NCBI RefSeq assembly: GCF_009923995.1
Contig: NZ_RFSK01000007.1
Span: 62,001 to 126,000 of the forward strand
Reading direction: 5' to 3'
Length of the DNA stretch: 64,000 bases
Origin: Janthinobacterium sp.
GTDB lineage: Bacteria > Pseudomonadota > Gammaproteobacteria > Burkholderiales > Burkholderiaceae_D
The translations under genes and the position numbers were made by a program. Every line of letters starts with the position of its first letter. Position 1 is the first letter of the stretch. The notes under the pieces are model-generated. The model saw only the letters and a program-made list of their open reading frames with translations, was not told the DNA's origin and made no database searches. Shown piece after piece: positions 8,471 through 15,896 of this stretch.

Positions 8471-9850
8471 TTAGCCGCGCGCGCCGCCCGTGCAGGCGGG
8501 CGGGCGCGGCCGGGTTTTCCCGTTGGCGGCCGTTTGCGGCCCGCCGCGCATGGCAAAGACCATGGCGGCCGAGACCACCGCCGGGATGGCGACGACGAGG
8601 AAGATCGTGCTGTTGGGCCAGTTCAGGCGGATCAGCTCGCCGCCGAGCACGGGGCCGATGATGGAGCCGATGCGGCCCACGCCCAGGCTCCAGCCTATGC
8701 CCGTCGAGCGCAGGGTGGTGGGATAGTAGCTGGCCGCCAGGGCATTGACGGCCGGCTGGCCGCCCACCACGCAGAAGCCGGCGATGAAGATCGTGATGAA
8801 GAGGAAGGCCAGCGACACGTCCGGGCGGCCGATCAGGGCGATGGCCACGGCGGCCACGAGGAAGCAGGGCAGCAGGATGCGGCGGAAGCTGGAGCGGTCG
8901 ATCAGCTGGCCCATGACGAGGGTGCCGATGGTGCCGCCCACTTGCAGGGCCGTGCCCGCCAGCACGGCGTTGGCCGTGGACAGGCCCGCTTCCTTGGCAA
9001 TCGTCGGCAGCCAGTTCGACAGGAAATACAGGTTCAGCAAGTTCATGAAGTTGATGACCCACAACAAAATCGTCATCTTCGCGCGGCCGCCCGTAAACAA
9101 TTGCAGCACGGGCGCGCCCTTGTGTTCCTTTTCATGTACGACGTATTGCGTCTCGGCCGTGATGTTCACGGTCGGGTCGATGCGCTTGAGCCATTGGGCG
9201 ACTTTCTCCAGCTTGCGTTGCTTGAGCACCAGGAACTGCATGGATTCCGGCAGCAGGAAGAACATCAATACGCCGATGACGAGCGGCACCATGCCGCCCA
9301 CGTAAAACACGGATTGCCAGCCGAAGGCGGGAATCAGTGCGGCGGACAACAAGCCGCCCAGCACGGCGCCCAGGGTAAAGCCGCAGGACACCAGCATCAT
9401 CAGGGTGACTTTCTTGCGCAGGGGGCTGTATTCGCCCGCCAGCGCCATGGCGTTCGGCATCACGGCGCCCAGGCCCAGGCCCGTGATGAAGCGGATCAGC
9501 TGCAATTGTTCGATGCTCGTGGCCAGCGGCGTGACGAGCATGCACAGGGCGAAGAAGATGGTCGAGCCGATCAGCACGGGGCGGCGGCCGAACTTGTCGG
9601 CCGTGATGCTGAAGACGAGGGAGCCGACCAGCATGCCCAGCAGGCCCGCGCCAAAGACGGGGCCCAGGTTGGCCTTGCTCACATGCCAGTCAGCAATGAT
9701 GGCGGGCGCCACATAGCCCATGGCCTGCACGTCGAAGCCATCCATGATGACGCACAGCCCGCACAGGATCAGCATGCCGATCTGGAAGGAGCCGATCCGG
9801 TTGTTATTGATGAGATCGGGAATATCGATCGTCTTGCCTGCCGTGGACAT
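8471..9850 (-). CDS. MFS transporter, aromatic acid:H+ symporter (AAHS) family
   Basis: A 459-residue twelve-helix major facilitator protein. The N terminus IGSFQIGMLILCGLCVIMDGFDVQAMGYVAPAI is the AAHS signature (PcaK/BenK-like, with the DGFD motif in helix 1). The loop-2 motif reads GSLVFSITADKFGRRPVL. These carriers import aromatic acids such as 4-hydroxybenzoate or protocatechuate by proton symport. No aromatic catabolic gene is adjacent, so the substrate is open. The start has GGAG upstream. The gene is divergent from the serine hydrolase. Confidence 0.88.
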   Translation of the reverse strand: MSTAGKTIDIPDLINNNRIGSFQIGMLILCGLCVIMDGFDVQAMGYVAPAIIADWHVSKANLGPVFGAGLLGMLVGSLVFSITADKFGRRPVLIGSTIFFALCMLVTPLATSIEQLQLIRFITGLGLGAVMPNAMALAGEYSPLRKKVTLMMLVSCGFTLGAVLGGLLSAALIPAFGWQSVFYVGGMVPLVIGVLMFFLLPESMQFLVLKQRKLEKVAQWLKRIDPTVNITAETQYVVHEKEHKGAPVLQLFTGGRAKMTILLWVINFMNLLNLYFLSNWLPTIAKEAGLSTANAVLAGTALQVGGTIGTLVMGQLIDRSSFRRILLPCFLVAAVAIALIGRPDVSLAFLFITIFIAGFCVVGGQPAVNALAASYYPTTLRSTGIGWSLGVGRIGSIIGPVLGGELIRLNWPNSTIFLVVAIPAVVSAAMVFAMRGGPQTAANGKTRPRPPACTGGARG

Positions 9851-10033
9851 GGTGCCGCTCCTGTCTTTTTATGGTGGTCGCCCCCTGCCGGCAAGGGAGG
9901 GGGACGCGTTTGTCTCAGGCTTCATTACAATCGCTTTTGATTGATTATTCAAACGTTATTTTCGAATGGATTTATCGGATAAGCTAATGAATATGATATC
10001 AAAGTAATCTTGTCTACATGATAAGATCGCGCC

Positions 10034-11053
10034 ATGAACAATCTTGTTGCCCATTTTCTTGCCCTGCAAGCCGGCATGCCGGCGCAGGGCCCCGGTTTCA
10101 GCGCGCTGATCCTGCGCGACGGCGTGACGCTGCTGGAACTGCATCACGGCCTGGCGTGCCTGGAGCTGGGCGTGCCCCTGACGGGGCAGTCGCGCTACTA
10201 CCTGGCCTCGGAATCGAAGCAATTCACGGCCGCCTGCGTGCTGGACCTCGTGCGCCAGGGCGTGATCGGCCTCGACGATGACGTGGCGCCCCACCTGGCC
10301 GAAGTGCGGCAGTTCGGCGCCGCCATCACGGTGCGCCAGCTGCTCAACCACACGAGCGGCATTCCCGATTATTTTGACTACCTGGCGTGCCAGCTGGGTC
10401 GCCACGACAGCGATTATTTTGACAATGCGCTGCTGCTGCGCCTGATCGCCCGCATGGAAGACCTGACGGCGCCGCCCGGCAGCGCGCATGCCTACAGCAA
10501 CTGCAATTACATCCTGCTGGCAAAACTGGTGGAAGTGCTGGCGGGCCAGCCGCTGGCGGCGCAGGCACGACAGCGCCTGTTCGCGCCGCTGGGCATGCAT
10601 GCGACGGCTTTCGATACCGACCGGCAGACGATCCTGCCGCAGCGCGTGCGCAGCTACACGCCTGATCCCGCGCAGGCGGGCCGCTACCGCCAGCACCTGG
10701 GCAATGCGAACACGGTGGGCGACGGCGGCGTGTATGCCAGCCTGCACGACCTGGCCCTGTGGGAGCGCGACTGGCAGCGCCAGTACCGCGACCCGGACAG
10801 CCTGGTGCGCGCGCTGCTGGCGGAAACGCCGGGTCCCGATGGACACAGCTGGTCGTATCGCTTTGGCCTGGAGCAAATCGAGCATGGCGGACGCGCGGTG
10901 GTGTTCCATGACGGCGGACTGTGGGGCTTTCGCGCCTTGCTGCTGCGCTTGCCCGAGGCGGGCCTGTCCGTCATCCAGCTGGCCAACGTGGACAGCTGCG
11001 AGCCGGACCAGGCAGCCTGGCTGGCGGCCATCGCCGCCGACCTGGACGGCTGA
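10034..11053 (+). CDS. Serine hydrolase, beta-lactamase class C family
   Basis: A 339-residue cytosolic-looking protein with no signal peptide. The class C/penicillin-binding fold motifs are present: SESK (SxxK nucleophile, about residue 59), HTSGIPDYF (about 118) and YSN (YxN) in HAYSNCNYILLAKLVEVL. The C-terminal HDGGLWGFRALLLRLPEAGLSVIQLAN is typical of the family. These enzymes include esterases and D-aminopeptidases as well as beta-lactamases. Absence of an export signal argues against a true AmpC. It is divergent from the MFS gene and convergent with the NhaR-like gene (11-base gap). Confidence 0.85.
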   Translation: MNNLVAHFLALQAGMPAQGPGFSALILRDGVTLLELHHGLACLELGVPLTGQSRYYLASESKQFTAACVLDLVRQGVIGLDDDVAPHLAEVRQFGAAITVRQLLNHTSGIPDYFDYLACQLGRHDSDYFDNALLLRLIARMEDLTAPPGSAHAYSNCNYILLAKLVEVLAGQPLAAQARQRLFAPLGMHATAFDTDRQTILPQRVRSYTPDPAQAGRYRQHLGNANTVGDGGVYASLHDLALWERDWQRQYRDPDSLVRALLAETPGPDGHSWSYRFGLEQIEHGGRAVVFHDGGLWGFRALLLRLPEAGLSVIQLANVDSCEPDQAAWLAAIAADLDG

Positions 11054-11064
11054 TCCGTGCAGGG

Positions 11065-11967
11065 TCAGTGCACGGCGCGGCCGGGCACGGCCGCCAGGAT
11101 CACGTCCAGCGCCGGGTGCATGATCTTGCGTTCGTTCGAGATGACGTAGAACTGCTCGCGCAGGGACGAGGCGTCGCCCACCAGCACGGCGCCGAACTGC
11201 TCCTCGATGTCGGCCGCCAGGCTGGCCGAGGCGAAGAACAGGCCCAGGCCCTTGCGGCCGAAGGCGTTGAGCATGGCGTTGTCCTCGAATTCACCCACCA
11301 CGTCAGGGCGCACGCCTTGCTGCACCATCCATTCGTCGATGCGTCCGCGCAGGGCGTTATTGCGCGCAGGCAGCAAAAATGGCGCGCCGCTGAGGCGATG
11401 GGGGAAATCGTCGCGGTAGCGCTCGGCCAGCGCGGGGATGGCGAACAGCTTCATGGCGCTTTCTCCCCATAGATGGCTGGACACGCGCAGGCTGGCGCCG
11501 GCCGGCACGGCGCGGTCGGTCAAGACCAGGTCCAGCTTGTGCAGGGCCAGGTCGGCCAGCAGGGACTCGAATTCATCTTCCAGGCAGACCAGTTTCACGG
11601 GCCGCTCCAGGCTGCGCGTGGCGTCGAGCATGCGGTAGGCCATCAGTTTCGGCAGGGAATCGGAAATGCCCACCGTCAGGCGCATCTTTTCCGCGTCGGC
11701 GTCGGCCAGCGCATCCTGCATCTGCTCGCCCAGCAGGAAGATCTGGTCCGCGTAGCCGAGCGCCAGGCGGCCCGCCTCCGTCGGCACCAGTCGCCGTCCC
11801 TGCGGCTGCAGCAGCGACTTGCCCAGTTCCTTTTCCAGCAGGGCCAGCTGGGTGCTGATGGTTTGCACGGCCAGGCCCAGGCGTTCGGCCGCGCGCGTCA
11901 CGCCGCCTTCCTTGGCGACGACCCAAAAGAAGTACAAATGGCGGTAATTGAAACCCGTGGTTTTCAT
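11065..11967 (-). CDS. LysR-type regulator, NhaR-like
   Basis: A protein of about 300 residues with an N-terminal winged helix-turn-helix (FNYRHLYFFWVVAKEGGVTRAAERLGLAVQTIS, residues 5-37) and a LysR effector domain. The opening NYRHLYFFWVV and RRLVPTEAG are characteristic of the NhaR subgroup, regulators of Na+/H+ antiport and stress genes in enterics. ATG 11967 places the HTH correctly; an upstream ATG at 12009 adds 14 residues. It is divergent from the DUF475 gene with a 115-base shared intergenic region, so control of DUF475 and the Ter island is plausible but not shown. Confidence 0.87.
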   Translation of the reverse strand: MKTTGFNYRHLYFFWVVAKEGGVTRAAERLGLAVQTISTQLALLEKELGKSLLQPQGRRLVPTEAGRLALGYADQIFLLGEQMQDALADADAEKMRLTVGISDSLPKLMAYRMLDATRSLERPVKLVCLEDEFESLLADLALHKLDLVLTDRAVPAGASLRVSSHLWGESAMKLFAIPALAERYRDDFPHRLSGAPFLLPARNNALRGRIDEWMVQQGVRPDVVGEFEDNAMLNAFGRKGLGLFFASASLAADIEEQFGAVLVGDASSLREQFYVISNERKIMHPALDVILAAVPGRAVH

Positions 11968-12082
11968 CGCGACGTCCAATCTTCTGTTTTTACGAAGTAA
12001 TGCTTCCATTATCTTCTATTTTTAAATGTGTCACACGTGCCTATACTAGCCTCCATTGAATTTGGATAAAGGGGAACTATCG

Positions 12083-13165
12083 ATGAAACATTTCAGAGTG
12101 TCATTTTTAGTGACATTTATCTGCCTGGGCATTTCCGCCTGGTGGGGTTACACGCACGGTGGCGTGCAGACGATGCTGGCGGCGCTCGGCATCGCGGTGA
12201 TCCTGGGCGTGATGGAAGTGTCGCTGTCCTTCGACAACGCGGTGGTCAACGCCTCGGTGCTGAAGAACTGGGACAAGTTCTGGCAGGGTCTGTTCCTGGG
12301 CGTGGGCATCATCATTGCCGTTTTCGGCATGCGGCTGGTGTTTCCGCTGGTCATCGTGGCGCAAGCGGCGGACCTGGGACTGATGGAAGTGTGGAATCTG
12401 GCGCTGAGCAATCCGGAACAGTATTCGATGCACCTGACGAACCACCACGCGGAAGTGGCGGCCTTCGGCGGCATCTTCCTGCTGCTGGTGTTCCTGAACT
12501 TCCTGCTGGACTCGGAGAAGGAAACGCACTGGCTGGGCCGCATTGAAGAAAAGCTGGGCGCGCTGGGCAAGATCTCGTCGATTTCCGTGATGATCGCCCT
12601 GGGCACCCTGATGGCCAGCCTGAGCATGATCGCCGAAGGCCAGAAACTGGTGGTGCTGACGGCCGGCCTGTGGGGCATCCTGACCTACGTGGGCGTCGAT
12701 GTGGTCAGCGGCTTGCTGGAAGGCGATAACGGCGACGGCAACGTGGGCGACATCGTCAAGCGCGGCGGCATTGGCGGCTTCCTGTACCTGGAAGTGCTCG
12801 ACGCCTCGTTCAGCTTTGACGGCGTGATCGGCGCGTTTGCCATCACCAAGGATGTCGTGATCATCATGCTGGGCCTGGCCATCGGCGCGATGTTCGTGCG
12901 CTCGATGACGGTGTTCCTGGTGCGCAAGGGTACGCTGGACGAGTTCGTTTATCTGGAGCACGGCGCGCACTATGCGATCGGTATCCTGGCCGTGATCATG
13001 CTGGTCAGCATGAAGTACCACATTCCCGAGATCTTCACGGGTCTGATCGGCGTGGCCTTCATTCTCGCCTCGCTGTGGTCGTCGATCCGCTACAAGCGCA
13101 GGATGGCTTTGCTGGAAGGCGAGGAAGATAAACAGCCGGCGCTGGAAGCGGCAGCGAAGGCATAA
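12083..13165 (+). CDS. DUF475 (TerC-related) integral membrane protein
   Basis: A 360-residue membrane protein with about nine helices. It shows the paired acidic membrane motifs of the TerC/DUF475 superfamily: VMEVSLSFDNAVVNASVL (about residues 46-63) and YLEVLDASFSFDGVIGAFAITKD (about 233-255). These acidic residues in helices suggest metal-ion transport, as in Mn/Ca-exporting TerC relatives. The start at 12083 has GGGGA upstream; a start at 12056 would add nine poor residues. It heads the Ter island, followed by TerD, AIM24 and TerD. Confidence 0.85.
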   Translation: MKHFRVSFLVTFICLGISAWWGYTHGGVQTMLAALGIAVILGVMEVSLSFDNAVVNASVLKNWDKFWQGLFLGVGIIIAVFGMRLVFPLVIVAQAADLGLMEVWNLALSNPEQYSMHLTNHHAEVAAFGGIFLLLVFLNFLLDSEKETHWLGRIEEKLGALGKISSISVMIALGTLMASLSMIAEGQKLVVLTAGLWGILTYVGVDVVSGLLEGDNGDGNVGDIVKRGGIGGFLYLEVLDASFSFDGVIGAFAITKDVVIIMLGLAIGAMFVRSMTVFLVRKGTLDEFVYLEHGAHYAIGILAVIMLVSMKYHIPEIFTGLIGVAFILASLWSSIRYKRRMALLEGEEDKQPALEAAAKA

Positions 13166-13173
13166 GGAATGCG

Positions 13174-13244
13174 CGGCAAACGACTGCACCCGTTTGCCGG
13201 CTAGTTGTAGCAAGCGTCGCCGCCGGCCTGGGGAGTCAGGCCGG
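13174..13244. other. Two stem-loops between DUF475 and terD genes
   Basis: CGGCAAACG (13174-13182) pairs with CGTTTGCCG (13191-13199), and CCGGCCTG (13223-13230) pairs with CAGGCCGG (13237-13244). Neither is followed by a T-run, so they are more likely transcript-processing or rho-dependent structures than simple terminators. The terD ribosome binding site AGGAG follows at 13295-13299. Confidence 0.55.
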
Positions 13245-13308
13245 TGGAGGGCGCCAGGTGTCAGTACTACATACGCTGAACTTTTATTTCACATAGGAGA
13301 AATACATC

Positions 13309-13884
13309 ATGGCAATCAGTCTGCAAAAAGGCGGCAACGTCAACCTGAGCAAGGAAGCTCCCGGCATCTCGAAGATGATCATCGGCCTGGGCTGGGATGC
13401 CCGCGCCACCGATGGCGCCGCATTCGACATCGACGGCTCCGTCTTCCTGCTGAAGGCCGACGGCAAGGTACGCGCCGACGTCGACATGATTTTCTACAAC
13501 AACCTGAAGTCGAGCGACGGTTCCGTCACCCACTCGGGCGACAACACCACGGGCGCAGGCGATGGCGACGATGAAACCGTCGTCGTCGACCTGGCCAAGG
13601 TGCCGGCCGACATCGACAAGATCGCCGTCTGCGTGACGATCCACGACGCCGAAGCGCGCAAGCAGAACTTTGGCATGGTATCGAAGGCGTATGTGCGCTG
13701 CGTCAATGCCAACGGCAACACGGAAATCGCCCGCTTCGACCTGTCGGAAGACGGTTCGGCGGAAACGGCCATGGTCTTCGGCGAAATCTACCGCAACGGC
13801 GGCGATTGGAAATTCAAGGCCATCGGCCAGGGCTATAAAGGCGGTTTAGGCCCACTCGCTGCCTCGTTCGGCGTCGGCGTCTAA
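13309..13884 (+). CDS. TerD family stress protein (copy 1)
   Basis: A 191-residue TerD-domain protein. It has the family pattern [19 protein letters not shown], a tryptophan block LGWDAR, the acidic calcium-binding segment [10 protein letters not shown] and [25 protein letters not shown] (about residues 65-89). TerD proteins are cytoplasmic Ca2+-binding proteins linked to tellurite, phage and oxidative stress resistance. It is followed immediately by a structured repeat, then by AIM24 and a second TerD. The strong AGGAG and the family-standard start make the N terminus reliable. Confidence 0.93.
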   Translation: MAISLQKGGNVNLSKEAPGISKMIIGLGWDARATDGAAFDIDGSVFLLKADGKVRADVDMIFYNNLKSSDGSVTHSGDNTTGAGDGDDETVVVDLAKVPADIDKIAVCVTIHDAEARKQNFGMVSKAYVRCVNANGNTEIARFDLSEDGSAETAMVFGEIYRNGGDWKFKAIGQGYKGGLGPLAASFGVGV

Positions 13885-14020
13885 GGTCGCCACACCAAAC
13901 CTGCTGCGCGGTGCGCCTTGCGGCCGGCGATGCTCACCGGCTCGGCGCCCCCGTACTAAAGTACGGGTGCGCTTCTCGGCCACAAATCACATCCGCTCGC
14001 TACGGTTTTGTGCGGCACCG
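13885..14020. repeat. Structured intergenic repeat, copy A (after terD copy 1)
   Basis: About 135 bases starting on the first base after the terD stop. The outer arms are imperfect inverted repeats (GGTCGCCACACCAAAC against GTTTTGTGCGGCACC). The middle holds TTGCGGCC against GGCCACAA, and the tip is a perfect hairpin CCCGTAC-TAAA-GTACGGG (13950-13967). The inner sequence (CTGCTGCGCG, TTGCGGCC, GATGCTCAC, GCGCTTCTCGGCC, CGCTCGC) recurs at 15404-15522, while arms and tip differ but remain self-complementary. Confidence 0.8.
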
Positions 14021-14091
14021 TTACTCTGCAATAAAGGCGATCTACTGTGTGGAGCGCCCCATCATTATCTAGTTGAGGAAGGAACAGTTGA

Positions 14092-14787
14092 ATGCCGGTT
14101 TTTAATGTGACTGGGGACGTCGATCCGTTCCTGCATGTGTCGCTTGCCAGGGGCGAGAAGATTTATTGCGAATCCGATGCGATGGTGATGATGGAAACCA
14201 ATCTTGAGCTGAAAGGCAAGATGACCGGCGGCATCGGTGCGGCGCTGATGCGCACCTTTGCCAACGGCGAATCGTTCTTCCAGCAGCATATCGAGGCCGT
14301 GCGGGGCGACGGCGACTGTCTGCTGTCGCCCACCTTGCCCGGCGCCATGCGGGTGCTTGAGGTTGGCGCCCAGCAATACATGATCAGCGACGGCGCCTTC
14401 GTGGCGGCCACGTCTGGCGTGGAATTGAAGGTGCGCACGCAAAGCCTTGGCAATGCGCTGTTTGCCCAGAGCGGTGGTTTTTTCATCACCGAGACGGCAG
14501 GCAGCGGCCAGTTGGCGGTGTCCGGTTTTGGCGCCATGTCGGAACTGGACGTGACGCCCGGCAAGGACGTGGTGATCGATAACTCGCACGTCGTGTGCTG
14601 GGACAACCGCCTGCAATACGAAATTTCCATGACGACCGGCAGCAGCGGCGGCTTTCTGGGTAACCTGATCAACAGCCAGACCAGCGGCGAGGGCATGGTG
14701 CTGAAGTTCACGGGCACGGGAAAAGTCCTCGTCTGCTCGCGCAACCGCGCGGCCTTCCTCGCCTGGACCCAAAGCAAGCCGGCGTAA
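14092..14787 (+). CDS. AIM24 / TIGR00266 family protein
   Basis: A 231-residue beta-rich soluble protein of the AIM24 family (first residues MPVFNVTGDVDPFLHVSLARGEKIYCESDAMV). Glycine-rich strands GKMTGGIGAALMRTFANGESFFQQH and the end GEGMVLKFTGTGKVLVCSRN are typical. Family members form trimeric double-psi barrel-like structures; the yeast member affects mitochondrial membrane architecture. The bacterial role is unclear. Association with TerD is known from Ter-type gene neighbourhoods, which fits its place between two terD genes here. Confidence 0.88.
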   Translation: MPVFNVTGDVDPFLHVSLARGEKIYCESDAMVMMETNLELKGKMTGGIGAALMRTFANGESFFQQHIEAVRGDGDCLLSPTLPGAMRVLEVGAQQYMISDGAFVAATSGVELKVRTQSLGNALFAQSGGFFITETAGSGQLAVSGFGAMSELDVTPGKDVVIDNSHVVCWDNRLQYEISMTTGSSGGFLGNLINSQTSGEGMVLKFTGTGKVLVCSRNRAAFLAWTQSKPA

Positions 14788-14821
14788 TCAAGCAGTAATT
14801 CACCCAACAGGAGCTATGCGT

Positions 14822-15403
14822 ATGTCTGTCAATTTGAGCAAGGGCCAGAAGATTTCTCTGGACAAGGAAGCTGGTACCAGCCTGACCCGTATCACCATGG
14901 GCCTGGGCTGGGATGCGGCCAAGACCAAGGGTTTCCTCGGTTTTGGTTCGAAGACGGAAGCCGTCGACCTGGACGCCTCGTGCGTCATGTTCGATGACAA
15001 CAAGAGCACGTCCGATATCGTCTGGTTCCGCCAGCTGAAAAGCAAGGACGGCAGCATCGTCCACACGGGCGACAACCGCACGGGCGCGGGCGATGGCGAC
15101 GACGAGCAGATCAATGTCGATCTGTCGAAAGTGCCGGCGCACGTGAAAAGCCTCGTCTTCACCGTCAACAGCTTTACTGGCCAGAACTTCTCGCAGGTGG
15201 AAAACGCCTATTGCCGTATCGTCAATGCGAGCAATAACCAGGAAGTGGCGCGTTTCAACCTGTCTGTGCAAGGTAGCCACACGGCACAGATCATGGCCAA
15301 GCTGTACCGCCATAACGGCGAATGGAAGATGCACGCCATCGGAGAAAACGGCAACGGTCGCACCTTTGACGACCTGATGCCCCAGATCTCCGTGCATCTA
15401 TAA
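14822..15403 (+). CDS. TerD family stress protein (copy 2)
   Basis: A 193-residue TerD-domain protein, paralogous to the gene at 13309. It has MSVNLSKGQKISLDKEAG, MGLGWDAA, the acidic stretch VDLDASCVMFDDN and [25 protein letters not shown]. The GFGSKTEAVDLDASC region is longer than in copy 1 and resembles TerE/TerD of plasmid tellurite operons. Two ATGs (14816, 14822) follow AGGAG at 14809-14813; the second has proper spacing and the family-standard start. A structured repeat follows directly after the stop. Confidence 0.92.
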   Translation: MSVNLSKGQKISLDKEAGTSLTRITMGLGWDAAKTKGFLGFGSKTEAVDLDASCVMFDDNKSTSDIVWFRQLKSKDGSIVHTGDNRTGAGDGDDEQINVDLSKVPAHVKSLVFTVNSFTGQNFSQVENAYCRIVNASNNQEVARFNLSVQGSHTAQIMAKLYRHNGEWKMHAIGENGNGRTFDDLMPQISVHL

Positions 15404-15522
15404 AGGTCTGGCCAAATCTGCTGCGCGCCGCGATTTGCGGCCTGTGATGCTCACTGTGCATTCGCACAGCTGCGCTTCTCGGCCGCAACTCGCATTCGCT
15501 CGCGACGATTTTGCCAGACTTT
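15404..15522. repeat. Structured intergenic repeat, copy B (after terD copy 2)
   Basis: Starts on the first base after the stop of terD copy 2. The outer arms are AAAGGTCTGGCCAAATC and GATTTTGCCAGACTTT, near-perfect inverted copies. TTGCGGCC (15435-15442) pairs with GGCCGCAA (15481-15488), and the tip is CTGTGC-ATTC-GCACAG (15454-15469). Compared with copy A the inner consensus is conserved but arms and tip are replaced by different complementary sequences. Confidence 0.82.
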
Positions 15523-15604
15523 ATTAAGGAGCAGTACGCAGCGGGCGGGGGACGGACCGGATACCGGCCCTTGTCCGCTGCTCTATATTGAAGGAGAGTA
15601 TGTC

Positions 15605-15826
15605 GTGATGCGATTGCTGATAGCCTTGCTACTTCCGTGTCTCACGTTTTTCATGCTGGGGCGCCCGCTGGCCGGTGCCGCCGCCTTGATCTTGCAGTGC
15701 ACTGTGATCGGCTGGGCGCCGGCGGCCCTGTGGGCCCTGTACACGGTGAACCAGCATAAGACGGAGCAGGAACTGGAAGGTGCGTTAAGCCGCAGCTACA
15801 TGCGCAGGCGTAGTCGGTTGATCTAA
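15605..15826 (+). CDS. Small YqaE/Pmp3-like membrane protein
   Basis: A 72-73 residue protein with two hydrophobic segments (LLIALLLPCLTFFMLGRP and AAALILQCTVIGWAPAALWALYTV) and a basic tail (SYMRRRSRLI). The short two-helix plan and the CTxIGW..A.WA pattern resemble Pmp3/YqaE stress-induced proteins, which stabilise membrane potential. A start at GTG 15605 or ATG 15608 is possible after GGAG. It ends the Ter island and is followed by a strong terminator. Family assignment is moderate because the pattern is short. Confidence 0.7.
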   Translation: MMRLLIALLLPCLTFFMLGRPLAGAAALILQCTVIGWAPAALWALYTVNQHKTEQELEGALSRSYMRRRSRLI

Positions 15827-15855
15827 ATCAACCGGGCGCCAGGTATCCTTGCGCT

Positions 15856-15888
15856 AAAGCCCGCACGAGCGATCGTGCGGGCTTTTTT
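15856..15888. terminator. Bidirectional rho-independent terminator
   Basis: AGCCCGCACGA (15858-15868) with a short loop pairs with TCGTGCGGGCT, followed by a T-run and preceded by A residues. It separates the Ter island from the convergent patatin gene. Confidence 0.93.
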
Positions 15889-15896
15889 GTGGGCGC

